Part shown: positions 22,182 through 35,053 of the stretch, piece after piece
Position numbering within the stretch: the first letter of the stretch is position 1
Layout: every line of letters starts with the position of its first letter
Assembly (NCBI GenBank): GCA_030789695.1
Contig: CM061139.1
Location: 106,924,837 to 106,988,836, forward strand
From: Scilla litardierei
Taxonomy: Eukaryota; Streptophyta; Magnoliopsida; Asparagales; Asparagaceae
Direction: 5' to 3'
Length of the DNA stretch: 64,000 bases
The notes under the pieces: model-generated
The model's input: the letters and a program-made list of their open reading frames with translations, nothing else
Database searches by the model: none
Told to the model about the DNA's origin: nothing
Made by a program: the position numbers and the translations under genes

Positions 22182-23831
22182 TGACGTGCGTTTATATTTC
22201 ATATATTCACGCAGGTTTTCTTTTGTGTTTTTCCGTTATTTTCTGCCGTCTCGTATCCGCTTTCTCGTATTTTCTTGTTTTCTTTCACTTCTCCGTTTTT
22301 TACGTGTTTGCAGGAGTTTGCCAGCATAGGGGATGTTTAATGACGATATCATAAGTCCCCGGGGCAACGGGAGGAGTCACACGTGATCTGGAGGGTCAAA
22401 CGACAGAGATCTCCATCTTTCAGCCCCCACCCGATCGGTTGGACACAGTCAATCGATCGGGTGATGCACGCGTGTACCACCCGGACAGCAGCTGAAGCTA
22501 CGGGAGCATCAACCGACCGGGTCGCTGACCGGTTCAACCCGACTAACTTCTCGGGAAATTGGAGCTGAAATCCAACCGATCGGGTGATCTTCACCCGATC
22601 GGTTCATCTGTAGCCGTTTTCTCGAAGTTATGACCCGGAGAGCTCACCCGGCCGCCAGCAGACTGTGCCAAAACTTCCAAAGTCTCTGTCTTTTTGGGCA
22701 ACAATTCCAACCGGTCGGTTGATTTATCAACCGCTCGGTTCACCCGACGACGCCAAGATCCAAACGACGAGCAGCTTCCGCCAACCGACCGTGTCGCCTG
22801 ACCGGGTGAAATTTTGAAGATTGCTGTCGAAGTTCGCAGCAGGTCACCCGATCAGGTGATGTCGTTTTCTATATATAGAAGCCATATGTTTCCAGAAAAC
22901 GAGAGTTATGTTATTTTTTGCTGTTTTTATCTTTTGTGACGGCTGTAATTTCTTTGTCATTTGTAAGTGTTCTGATCTTAACCAAACTTTGATATTATCT
23001 TAATTGCATTGCTATTATTTCATTTCAATCGTCTGATTATGTTTTTAACGGTCGATTTTCATTTAGATCGCTTTTTAGCAAATATGTGTGAGTAGTTCCC
23101 AAATCTGGGATTTTGGTGGAAACCCCTTCGTGGGTTCTCCCTAATGCGTCTATAGGACTAGGAAATCGATAGGGATTAGGAATCTATCGGTTACACGGGG
23201 TGTTTCATTGTCATCGACGGGAAAAAGACCGCCTTTGACCATTGGGTCGAGGGGGAATAAACTTGGCGGTTGACTCCCTAGCCATAGCTCACGCCCTTAG
23301 CGTAGACATCGAATCCTAGCGCGCGGGAGTGGCAGGATGAGATGTTGAAAGTTATCGTTGCGAGCTTAGTGCTCCCGGAGTCGGTCAGTGTTAATGGACA
23401 TGGGAATGCCCACTGACCGAACCCGAGAAGTCTGGCGTATCATCCTGGGCACCGACCGGAATATCGGGCACATGGGACGCTGGTATCACTCATAGAGGCA
23501 ACGTCTCACCAATAGACCCCAATTTCGATCGTTACTCTATCCGCGGGCCGTGTTATCGAGAATCACATGACAGGGTGGAAACCAAAGTCCCGGGTTTCCC
23601 TTTATATTGTTTATCCCTCGCATTCTATTTCCGTGACAACCCATCTACCGATTCGGGCTAGCTCACCCATGGGGTGAATCCGGTCCTTTCTGACACAAGC
23701 ACAACCACTCCTCCCTGAGTTCGACCCCCTAGCTACACTACAACATCGTGCGCTTGCGGTTATAAATATTTAAATCTCACGCCCCAAACCATATATTGCA
23801 CACATCTGACACACACAACGTGGGGACGTCA
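22182..23831 (+). repeat. 3' LTR of element C
   Basis: Matches 11066-12736, including the CCGATCGG hairpins and the TATA box near 22869. Some palindromes carry CpG-to-TpG changes. Ends ACGTCA just before the ATAAA duplication. Confidence 0.93.
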
Positions 23832-24358
23832 ATAAACTCGTCTCCTCTTGACAGCGGAGGGAGCGTATTAGGATTAGTCATTTTCCTTTGAATAAAGCTC
23901 ACCTCTCATGTGGCACACTCACATTTTTATAACCCAAAACCCTTTATATGCTTTAATGCCCACACTTCGCCCTCGTTTCACATTTATATGACTCCACACC
24001 CACCCACCCCACATATGTACACACGCTTTCAATTTATTTTCATATTGGGATATGCTTTCATGCTAGGTTGGGGGAGGGACCATTATACTTGCACCATTCA
24101 CATCCCCATGTCACACATTCTTTCTAAGCATTGAGGTCAATGCTTAATTCTAACTTGGGAGAGAGTGCATTGCATGCATGATTTGCATACATATCATATT
24201 TAGAATTCCATCACACCAAGCTTTATATGCATGGTTTTGTGAAAATATTCAGTTTTGCACTCCTTTTGTTCATTCTCTCGACATTGATCGGGATTTATGC
24301 ATAGTTTCAGTTTATAGTACTAGATCGCATCATAATATGCTTGTTATGCTTGTGTTCA
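23832..24358 (+). other. Non-coding interior of element B between C and D
   Basis: Contains the internal hairpin/purine module at 24126-24160: stem AAGCATTG (24126-24133) / CAATGCTT (24138-24145), loop AGGT, then AACTTGGGAGAGAG. GGTTGGGGGAGGG is at about 24065-24077. No coding sequence is seen. Confidence 0.7.
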
Positions 24359-26897
24359 TGTAACGGCCACTTTCCGACTATACGTATTTTAGCGCGTAGC
24401 TATGTTTGGTGTGCGTTTTGTGTATTTGATTTTTATTACTATTGTCCGTAGTTCAGACGCACGACCGAACCCCGTATTCTCGACCCTCTCGGAGGCGCGA
24501 TCACACCGGTATGCTCTTTTAAATTTTTGGATGTTCAGGGACGAAGCTGTAATATATATATTATTATCCATATTATTGATCTTTATGAAAATATTTAATA
24601 ATCAAATTCCTAAAAGAAATCCAAACGTTAAAGGAATGGGGATTCGTTCACAGTATCTTTTAAAACAAACTTCTAATAATTAATTCAACATTAACATTTC
24701 TATATGGTACTAACCTCTTAACGTTTGGAAAAGAAAACAAGCAAATCTTTCAACTTTGTTCTTTAAACTAACCCACTTCTTTTCTTAACCTATCTTGTTT
24801 TCCCCAGGCCCCCACGTAACCCCTATCCCGCGTCTTGTGCATGGGATTTAACAACCCAACAACTTGTTTTCTCCCTCTCCTCAACCCATCCATGCGGGAA
24901 TCTCGTAACACCCCAGCCGCAAGCCCTCCCCCTCTTTAACCTACTCCACAATAAAACCTAGGGCTAAAGAAAAACAACCGCCACCCTATTCTATCTCTCC
25001 CTCTAATCTTCCACTACAAAAAAAACAACAGGAGATCACATATCTCCTTCCCCTCAAACCAACGAAACCCAGTCACCTCCAATGCTTCGACCTCTCCTCC
25101 CTCTTGCTCTCAACTCCTAACCGAACCGCACGCACGACCACTCCGGCTGCCCCCAATCGAGACCGGCCGAACAACTCTCCACCCCATCGTGGCCTTCTCC
25201 GGCTACACCGCCTCCCGACGCAGCTCCGATCGCGAACCTCAGTCGCCGTTCGCCCTCCCCGTTCTCCGAGATCGCGGCCCACCTCCCTACCGTTCCAGCG
25301 CCGCACTTGCCGTTACCTGCCACGCACTCACTGCTACCCGACTGCTCCGCTACCCACTCGCCACGGCAGTAGTCGCGCATCAATCGTCCCCGTCCCTAGG
25401 CCGCCGTCCGATCGTTTCCCTGCAAACAACGAGGCAACGTCAAGTTGAAACGGTGAGTTACACGTGATTTAATAAGAGTTTTCATGAGCAGGACCATATG
25501 ACATTAGTGAACATAGGTTGCTGGTAGTTACTGCACCTTACAACCCTCTTTTTAATATTAGCAATAAGTTTTGTTAGACAGTAATGTTAAGGATATAATT
25601 TAGCTTAACACTAATTATATAAGTTAAACATGCGTTAATATAAATAGTACTGGTAATACTAATGGTGCTATATATATATTATATAACCATGAGTTTAATT
25701 TATTGGTATTATGCCTTGGATATTGCAGATTCATTTACTATAACAATATTAGTATTTCTCTACAAAGCATGCCAACAAGATTCCATGTGCAGCTGCATGC
25801 GTCCCCTGCAAAAAGACCAACAAAAAAAAGAGTTATGGATTAAAACATATGAAGTAATAAAATAAGTCTTTCTTTGTTTTTCTTTCTTTTTCAGTCTCTC
25901 TCCCCTTCTTTTCAATTTTTTCTCCTTTGAGCACAGCCGCATGAAATTTTGAGAGGGTGTATTTTTTTTATGGCCGGCCACATGTGATATTTATAGGGAT
26001 TTTAGAAAACCTTGGTATTATTATATGTAACAAAAAGTGATATTATATATGTTATATAAACAGAAGCATAGGTTAGGCTTACTATGCCTTTAATTGGTTA
26101 AATTCTTTTAGATTGATGTTATAATCTAACGACGCAGATGGAGCCGCGCTACCACAGTCGAGGAACCGGAGCCGTGACGTGATCCGTAGCTGTTACCGGG
26201 TCCGACGCCAGTTCTACGCGTAACCATTGCAATAGGTTGGTGACCCTTACTCATAGTAACCCACACGTTACGACATCTAAAACTTAATCTAAAAAAATCG
26301 TCAACTTAATAATCGCTAAATTTACTTTTGTGCTCCTTTAAAATGTTGTGTTGATCTAGGCCGTCGATCGAACTTTTTGACTGTGCACATAGGGTAGATG
26401 TCGACGTAGAAAATTGTAGTGTAGAATCTGACAATTGAACATCGTATCTTGGAACCAATAGGATAGCCACGCTTAACCTAGAGATGCACCTAATAGGATT
26501 GCTAAAATGTGACCTGATACCGCCCCCTAAATTCATTTCAGCGAACCCTACCCGACACTCGGACCATGACGAGACGCTCCCGACGGACGGACCCTTGCCG
26601 ACGCGTTGCTTCGACGAGACGCTTCGAGAGGACGACACACTCGCCATCGCAGGCAAGTGTATCCACTTGCACTTTTGGCCGTGCTTAGGCCTTAGTTGGT
26701 TAGAATTGATAACTGTGAACAAATAGAACCGGACGTGAAATGATAGCATCCGGGACGACTCCTGACGGCTCAGACTTGACGACGAAGTCTGAGCCTGACA
26801 ACAACAACTTTTGATGCTGTAGGCCTATCATGTGTGTGCGTGTATATGGACACCCTAGAATAACCCTTCCTGTCTTGTCACGTCACGTCCTGTCTTG

Positions 26898-27128
26898 CAC
26901 AGCCCGCTGGGCAATAGGGCACTCTTCGAGTGATCCCTTGTACAGATTCACAGCCTGCTGGCAATAGGGCACTCTCCAAGTTAGAGAGAGTGATCCCTTG
27001 TACGGATACACAGCCCGAGGGCAATAGGGCACTCTCCAAGCTAGAGAGAGTGATCCCTTGTACAGATGCACAGCCTGCGGGCAATAGGGCACTCGCCAAG
27101 CTAGAGCGAGTGATCCCTTGTACGGATA
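26898..27128 (+). repeat. 60-bp tandem repeat in the element D 5' LTR, four copies
   Basis: Units begin CACAGCC and end GATCCCTTGTACGGAT. The first copy is about 51 bp and the next three about 60 bp. Inside each long unit CTCTCC and GAGAGAG (or CTCGCC and GAGCGAG) form a short hairpin, and the third and fourth units change both arms. Flanked by TGTCTTG simple repeats. The 3' LTR copy is at 33123-33353. Confidence 0.88.
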
Positions 27129-27466
27129 TCTTGTCTTGTCTTGTCTTGTCTTGGGGTTTGGGGTTGGGTTGAGCGTGCGCATGGCAAGAGGGTCTGATCC
27201 CCCTCGAACCGTAAGGCGTGAACCCTTTCGTGTCTCACTTGTCTTGTCCTGCCTTGTTTTCGTCACGTCCTGTCTTGTCTTGACACCTGTAGGTTAGTCC
27301 CGTAGTTGGTAGCACACGCTACAACTACTACTTGTTGCGCTTTACTTTCCTGCTGCGTTACTTCTGTTTGTTACTCAGTTATAACCCCAGCATGCTAATC
27401 AACCAGTAAAACGTTGTCTAAAGATTGATACACTTGCAGTAAAGTCTAACCCTTCTTGTAGACTTT

Positions 27467-27509
27467 ACCTGACATACAGTTCCTTTCTCTTGGGTGCTGT
27501 ACGTCAGGT
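27467..27509 (+). other. Conserved hairpin in the element D 5' LTR
   Basis: ACCTGACATACAG (27467-27479) pairs with CTGTACGTCAGGT (27497-27509) with one G-T pair. The 3' LTR version (33692-33704 with 33722-33734) is perfect over 13 bp. Directly upstream is a second hairpin, AAAGTCTA/TAGACTTT, at 27441-27466. Confidence 0.75.
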
Positions 27510-27895
27510 GCTCAGCCGGAGTTTGTGGATGAGGCACTGGAGTACGAGGAGCCGAGGATGTTGATCCAGAGTTCGTGTCTGACGAGGATCAGACCCTGAG
27601 GTCTTTTAGTCGCCACTTTCCGAGGGTACTACTTTTAGGTTGGTCTTTAAATCCTTTGTTGCCATGCTTAGGCTTCTTTTAGACTTTGTACCAGTTGGAT
27701 ATCATATCTCTATTTAATGAATGCAACTTCCTTTCCGTACTTTCTGTTGTTTCGAACTATAATAATGCAAGAACCTGAAATTCTTTTAAAATGGTACCTC
27801 TACAGACGCTTATTGGGTCCGAGCTTCTAAAGCTCTGGCCTAAGCGGGCCTCGTCACGTTTCGCTTCCGTCCATTTTGGGAAGCGGGGCGTGACA

Positions 27896-30585
27896 GGTTT
27901 TAGTGGTGGCCCATGCAGGTCTTGCAAAAGTTCGGAACAATAAGAGTACATCATTCATTTAATATCCATGTACAAGTCTAAATATAGGTTTCCCTTGTCT
28001 TAGATGGTAGGAAGACTTAGATAGACGCCCAGGGTTGATAGTCTGACACCTTGGTTAAGATTTAGTCATCCTCGTCCTAGACTACCTTAGCATCCTCACT
28101 TGACTCTGACCGTGTTAGATTTCTAGAGCCCTTCTTTTTTGTCCTTCGCTCGGATCCATCGACTTCGGATCCAGCAGAACGTAATCTTGATTCTTTTAGG
28201 GCCTTTCTGTGAGATCTCTCTATTACAGTCTAGTTCATTAGGAAGATTTAGTGCTGAGTTCTCCTGATCTTTAGACGGTCCGAGGATTAGAACCTCTGAT
28301 TTCTAGCATCTTCCTAGTCGTTATCATTTCTGTGTATCGACCGTAGAGTTCCATCGTAGTTTCCATGAACCATCTCCTAGGCGTAGTTATCATGTGATCA
28401 TTTTCCTTTCCCCCGATTCACGTGATCGCTCCTGACGATTATCGTTGATCCTTCGAATCTTTCCCATTGCAAATCCTGCTCCCTTTAAAAGTATTTTCGA
28501 AATTCATTATTAAATTCTTCGCTCAGTTTAACTTGTTTGAAAACTCTTACTAAATATTTAAAATTCTTTCGCAAATTTTGAAACCTTCTTGGTCGTAAAA
28601 TTTTAAGTAACGGTCTCGTACTTATTTTCGAATCGGTATCCATCGTATTTTAGTTTTAAAACTTTGTTAACATTTTGGAAATTTAATATATCATTTTTCT
28701 AACCTACAAGATTTATTTTTAACCATTTGCGTACGTACTTTAGAATATTTTTCTAAAACAAAGGGGACTTTAAATTTCTTTACGTATAAACATCTCTATG
28801 TTCATCGTACTCATACTTCAAGAACCTTTGTTTAAATTTATTTACATTTGCAAAACAATCACTATCTCACCCTACTCTTAATTTCTTCGTCTAACCTTTT
28901 CCGTGTTATAAAATTTTACCACCTGCTCACTAGTCCTACTTTTTGAATATATATATATATGATACCATATTTTACACGTAATCATTCATTCATCTCTTTA
29001 ATTATTTAGAACTATACCTCTGTCCCATCCAACTAGCCATCTCCTCATCTCGCCTTATTTAAACGCGTTCCTTCCGATCTTATTTCGGTACACTTTTGGT
29101 TTCGGCTTCCTTTCTGTTGTGTAGACATTAGTGCTTGTAGTTGCCTGTGTCAACTCTAGTTTTGTAGTGGGCCCATTAGTTTTGGTGATATCGTCGTGGT
29201 GCATGTGTATGGTAGGGAGTGTGGACCTGTTCGAGTGTGCAACCTTTAGGATATTAACGATTGTCTCTTGTGTCATGGGGTATACTCAGTGTGGTCCGTA
29301 ATATATGTATGAAGTTGTCTGAATGATGGTAATCATAGGCATGGATAGCGTCATAGCAGGCAATTCCATAGACTTGATCTTTTGTATTATAGTATAGCTT
29401 ATCTTTGGCTGCATGTGATTGTATCAAAACTTTGGTTTCCTTTTAAACCAAAACTTTAAAGTTTTTGAAATTAGCTCACAAGATCACAAATCAATTATCC
29501 TACCTCATCCATTACCACGATTCCACACTTTTTTTCCAAATGTACTTAAAAAATGTGTCACTGGTTTTAAGTTTTCCCTTCCCTTCTCTCTCTCCCTATT
29601 TAGAAATGTTATGTTATGGTTGTTATAGTTTTGGGACTAGCTATTATTGTTGTAGGATTTTTGTTGCGGGTAGACTAAGGGAGGGATGAGATTTGTTATA
29701 GCACTGATTAGCCGATTTTTTGGGACAGTGGGATATTGGAATAGATTTCTTTCGGATGAAAGGAATGGACTGTCCAAGACATATTTATTAAACCGAAGTG
29801 TGGCGGACTCAATGGAGAATTCTGGTTGAATGAGATTATATGCGTGAAGATAAGAACTTAACAGATTTGAGGCTTAGTCGAATGGTATATAGGAATGGCT
29901 ACAGAGTTTGGTAGGAGTCAGGGTGATCATGAGATTGAGTGGAGCTTTTATTAGAATCGAGACTTGATTGTTAAGTTGACGTGAGAAGACATTGGGAGTA
30001 ACACGACGTGCTGAGATAAATGGATGGTTAGGTTGTCGGATTTAATATTGGTTGAAAATAATTATAATAAGTAGGAGGAGATGTGATTTTGATAGTTCAA
30101 TTATTTGGCGGATAAATTTTTGGGAAGATGTGACAAGGGATGTATTAAGGACACGGCAATTGTTGATTCGTGAAAGGTGTTGTAAGATTGACAAAGTTTT
30201 TGTCTTGGATTGGTGATCGACTAGAAAACTATTTTAGCGACTGATAAATATTGGGATGAGATTGAGAAAATTTAAGGATGTTGTTGAGCGATGATGGAGT
30301 GGTATGATAAGAGAAGATGATTACTATTCTTTTATGAGGACTTGGAGTTGGGAATTTAACAGCAGTAATGAGTCTGTAGTCAGATGTTATGATGTGAGTT
30401 TGGTCGTGGCATTATTCAGTAAAGAGGAGGGTTATGATGGATTATTTGAGGAACGATAATGAAGTTATGAGATTAGAGATCATGGTGTGGAAGATGGGAG
30501 TTATAAGCTTAAGTATTGATAGATTTTATAATTATTATTAGTATAAGTGATTCCGAGGACGGAATCATTTCTAAGGTGGGTAGAA
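27896..30585 (+). other. Non-coding interior of element D
   Basis: About 2.7 kb, AT-rich, with no gag or pol similarity in any frame that I can see. No clean primer site follows the LTR; GGTTTTAGTGGTGG is not a recognisable tRNA complement. The last bases, AAGGTGGGTAGAA at 30573-30585, are the purine tract. Confidence 0.75.
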
Positions 30586-33500
30586 TGTAACGGCCACTTT
30601 CCGACTATACGTATTTTAGCGCGTAGCTATGTTTGGTGTGCGTTTTGTGTATTTGATTTTTATTACTATTGTCCGTAGTTCAGACGCACGACCGAACCCC
30701 GTATTCTCGACCCTCTCGGAGGCGCGATCACACCGGTATGCTCTTTTAAATTTTTGGATGTTCAGGGACGAAGCTGTAATATATATATTATTATCCATAT
30801 TATTGATCTTTATGAAAATATTTAATAATCAAATTCCTAAAAGAAATCCAAACGTTAAAGGAATGGGGATTCGTTCACAGTATCTTTTAAAACAAACTTC
30901 TAATAATTAATTCAACATTAACATTTCTATATGGTACTAACCTCTTAACGTTTGGAAAAGAAAACAAGCAAATCTTTCAACTTTGTTCTTTAAACTAACC
31001 CACTTCTTTTCTTAACCTATCTCGTTTTCCCCAGGCCCCCACGTAACCCCTATCCCGCGTCTTGTGCATGGGATTTAACAACCCAACAACTTGTTTTCTC
31101 CCTCTCCTCAACCCATCCATGCGGGAATCTCGTAACACCCCAGCCGCAAGCCCTCCCCCTCTTTAACCTACTCCACAATAAAACCTAGGGCTAAAGAAAA
31201 ACAACCGCCACCCTATTCTATCTCTCCCTCTAATCTTCCACTACAAAAAAAACAATAGGAGATCACATATCTCCTTCCCCTCAAACCAACGAAACCCAGT
31301 CACCTCCAATGCTTCGACCTCTCCTCCCTCTTGCTCTCAACTCCTAACCGAACCGCACGCACGACCACTCCGGCTACCCCCAATCGAGACCGGCCGAACA
31401 ACTCTCCACCCCATCGTGGCCTTCTCCGGCTACACCGCCTCCCGACGCAGCTCCGATCGCGAACCTCAGTCGCCGTTCGCCCTCCCCGTTCTCCGAGATC
31501 GCGGCCCACCTCCCTACCGTTCCAGCGCCGCACTTGCCGTTACCTGCCACGCACTCACTGCTACCCGACTGCTCCGCTACCCACTCGCCACGGCAGTAGT
31601 CGCGCATCAATCGTCCCCGTCCCTAGGCCGCCGTCCGATCGTTTCCCTGCAAACAACGAGGCAACGTCAAGTTGAAACGGTGAGTTACACGTGATTTAAT
31701 AAGAGTTTTCATGAGCAGGACCATATGACATTAGTGAACATAGGTTGCTGGTAGTTACTGCACCTTACAACCCTCTTTTTAATATTAGCAATAAGTTTTG
31801 TTAGACAGTAATGTTAAGGATATAATTTAGCTTAACACTAATTATATAAGTTAAACATGCGTTAATATAAACAGTACTGGTAATACTAATGGTGCTATAT
31901 ATATATTATATAACCATGAGTTTAATTTATTGGTATTATGCCTTGGATATTGCAGATTCATTTACTATAACAATATTAGTATTTCTCTACAAAGCATGCC
32001 AACAAGATTCCATGTGCAGCTGCATGCGTCCCCTGCAAAAAGACCAACAAAAAAAAGAGTTATGGATTAAAACATATGAAGTAATAAAATAAGTCTTTCT
32101 TTGTTTTTCTTTCTTTTTCAGTCTCTCTCCCCTTCTTTTCAATTTTTTCTCCTTTGAGCACAGCCGCATGAAATTTTGAGAGGGTGTATTTTTTTTTATG
32201 GCCGGCCACATGTGATATTTATAGGGATTTTAGAAAACCTTGGTATTATTATATGTAACAAAAAGTGATATTATATATGTTATATAAACAGAAGCATAGG
32301 TTAGGCTTACTATGCCTTTAATTGGTTAAATTCTTTTAGATTGATGTTATAATCTAACGACGCAGATGGAGCCGCGCTACCACAGTCGAGGAACCGGAGC
32401 CGTGACGTGATCCGTAGCTGTTACCGGGTCCGACGCCAGTTCTACGCGTAACCATTGCAATAGGTTGGTGACCCTTACTCATAGTAACCCACACGTTACG
32501 ACATCTAAAACTTAATCTAAAAAAATCGTCAACTTAATAATCGCTAAATTTACTTTTGTGCTCCTTTAAAATGTTGTATTGATCTAGGCCGTCGATCGAA
32601 CTTTTTGACTGTGCACATAGGGTAGATGTCGACGTAGAAATTGTAGTGTAGAATCTGACAATTGAACATCGTATCTTGGAACCGATAGGATAGCCACGCT
32701 TAACCTAGAGATGCACCTAATAGGATTGCTAAAATGTGACCTGATACCGCCCCCTAAATTCATTTCAGTGAACCCTACCCGACACTCGGACCACGACGAG
32801 ACGCTCCCGACGGACGGACCCTCGCCGACGCGCCGCTTCGACGAGACGCTTCGAGAGGACGACACACTCGCCATCGCAGGCAAGTGTATCCACTTGCACT
32901 TTTGGCCGTGCTTAGGCCTTGGTTGGTTAAAATTGATAACTGTGAACAAATAGAACCGGACGTGAAATGATAGCATCCGGGACGACTCCTGACGGCTCAG
33001 ACTTGACGACGAAGTCTGAGCCTGACAACAACAACTTTTGATGCTGTAGGGCTATCATGTGTGTGTGTGTGTGGACACCCTAGAATAACCCTTCCTGTCT
33101 TGTCACGTCACGTCCTGTCTTGCACAGCCCGCTGGGCAATAGGGCACTCTTCGAGTGATCCCTTGTACAGATTCACAGCCTGCTGGCAATAGGGCACTCT
33201 CCAAGTTAGAGAGAGTGATCCCTTGTACGGATACACAGCCCGAGGGCAATAGGGCACTCTCCAAGCTAGAGAGAGTGATCCCTTGTACGGATGCACAGCC
33301 TGCGGGCAATAGGGCACTCGCCAAGCTAGAGCGAGTGATCCCTTGTACGGATATCTTGTCTTGTCATGTCATGTCTTGGGGTTTGGGGTTGGGTTGAGCG
33401 TGCGCACGGTAAGAGGGTCTGATCCCCCTCGAACCGTAAGGCGTGAACCCTTTCGTGTCTCACTTGTCTTGTCCTGCCTTGTTTCCATCACGTCCCGTCT

Positions 33501-34120
33501 TGTCTTGACACCTGTAGGTTAGTCCCGTAGTTGGTAGCACACGCTACAACTACTACTTGTTGCACTTTACTTTCCTGCTGCGTTACTTCTGTTTGTTACT
33601 CAGTTATAACCCCAGCATGCTAATCAACCAGTAAAACGTTGTCTAAAGGTTGATAAACTTGCAGTAAAGTCTAACCCTTCTTGTAGACTTTACCTGACGT
33701 ACAGTTCCTTTCTCTTGGGTGCTGTACGTCAGGTGCTCAGCCAGAGTTTGTGGACGAGGCACTGGAGTACGAGGAGCCGAGGATGTTGATCCAGAGTTCG
33801 TGTCTGACGAGGATCAGACCCTGAGGTCTTTTAGTCGCCACTTTCCGAGGGTACTACTTTTAGGTTTGTCTTTAAATCCTTTGTTGCCATGCTTAGGCTT
33901 CTTTTAGACTTTGTACCAGTTGGATATCATATCTCTATTTAATGAATGCAACTTCCTTTCCGTACTTTCTGTTGTTTCGAACTATAATAATGCAAGAACC
34001 TGAAATTCTTTTAAAATGGTACCTCTACAGACGCTTATTGGGTCCGAGCTTCTAAAGCTCTGGCCTAAGCGGGCCTCGTCACGTTTCGCTTCCGTCCATT
34101 TTGGGAAGCGGGGCGTGACA
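30586..34120 (+). repeat. 3' LTR of element D
   Basis: Near-identical to 24359-27895, with the tandem repeat at 33123-33353 and the perfect hairpin at 33692-33734. Confidence 0.92.
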
Positions 34121-34560
34121 GTTCCCGATCTACATGGTAAAAGTACTCAAACCAGGCCTAGGCTATACTTTGCTTTGGGAACCCATCTTATGCATGAGTC
34201 TTGGTAGTTTTAGTTGAATATAGTGGTTTGTAATCTCTCGAGACTTGGATAATGACATATCACCTAGTACTGAGGAATGACTTAGCTTAACCTATTCATG
34301 CTTTCGGAAAAAATGAAAAAAATGGAAAAATATAATATAATATATGCACAGTTATCCCAGCGACACTAAGTAGCCGGATCCCTTGCCTCAAGAAGCATCG
34401 GGGTCGCGCGCCGAATGATTTAGCTTGGGGAGCGCATATGAATAAGGGATATATGGTTTAAGCTAGTAAGTCCAAGGGGTCCTTCTTGGCATGATGCCCT
34501 AAGGCCATCTGACTTAAGAGTCATTGACCCAACGCTCCTTACACGAACCAATTACAATCC

Positions 34561-34615
<55 letters not shown>

Positions 34616-35053
34616 ATGAAAAGAATGAAAGCATGAATAAGGACAGCAATTTCATGAATTAAGGAACACTGATGTGTTGTGAGAGCCACTTCCTTTATAG
34701 ACTTATAACCCATTATATGATACCAACTCTTCCTCGATCGTCGCATAACTTCGATTCCCATTCTAATAGCATAGCGCGGTATAGAGGAAATGTTCTAGAA
34801 TTTGAGCATTGTCATGATTAAGTATATTACGTGTTGATTCATACTAGAAATAGTGGTCTAGGCTATCTCGTGATTGATGAAGAGGAATTGACATGCTTAT
34901 GAATTTTTAAAATCTGAAATTTTTCGCTTTCCGTGTATACATGCTCATTGCGACAAAATTCTTAATATTATTTGTTGAATGCATGCCTACCCCCACTCTA
35001 TACTCTTTCTTAGTCTTCATCGAGTACAAGGAAGAGTTTAGCTTGGGGGATTT
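34121..35053 (+). other. Right interior of element B with a (GA)n tract and terminal purine tract
   Basis: Non-coding. A (GA)n microsatellite occupies 34564-34613, and TTTAGCTTGGGGAGCG occurs near 34420. Just before the 3' LTR is a decayed version of the element C hairpin (CTTCATCG-AGTA-CAAGGAAG, 35015-35034), then AGTTTAGCTTGGGGGA. Confidence 0.75.

Larger units (their letters stand above)
11066..23831 (+). mobile_element. Element C: Athila-like retrotransposon with gag-protease and an ATHILA ORF-1-like gene, lacking RT and integrase
   Basis: LTRs at 11066-12736 (1671 bp) and 22182-23831 (1650 bp) begin TGAC and end GTCA. Both sides carry the perfect TSD ATAAA (11061-11065, 23832-23836). 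A perfect tRNA-Asp primer site follows the 5' LTR. The interior encodes gag and protease, split by a solo LTR at 14162-16037, then a promoter-like block and a second gene related to ATHILA ORF-1, then a long 3' non-coding region. There is no RT, RNase H or integrase, so it is non-autonomous. Stops and frameshifts show that it is moderately old. Confidence 0.92.
24359..27895 (+). repeat. 5' LTR of element D
   Basis: Long LTR with a C-rich block at about 24960-25450, a 60-bp tandem repeat at 26898-27128 and a hairpin at 27467-27509. Open frames inside it (for example 25104-25448) are low-complexity Pro/Arg/Ser/Thr and are not supported as genes. Confidence 0.92.
24359..34120 (+). mobile_element. 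Element D: large non-coding LTR element (LARD-like, Tekay-type ends)
   Basis: LTRs at 24359-27895 (3537 bp) and 30586-34120 (3535 bp) begin TGTAACGG and end GGGGCGTGACA. They differ by only a few substitutions and small indels by eye, so insertion was fairly recent. The flanking bases, GTTCA at 24354-24358 and GTTCC at 34121-34125, match at four of five positions. The 2690-bp interior has no recognisable coding sequence. The end of the interior (CGAGGACGGAATC...AAGGTGGGTAGAA, 30553-30585) and the LTR terminus resemble Tekay/Del chromoviruses. Large elements with long LTRs and no genes are called LARDs. Confidence 0.88.

Noticed and set aside
25104..25448. 114-aa frame in the D LTR, repeated at 31331-31675
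   Set aside because: The duplication only reflects the LTR pair. The composition is low-complexity and no family is recognised.
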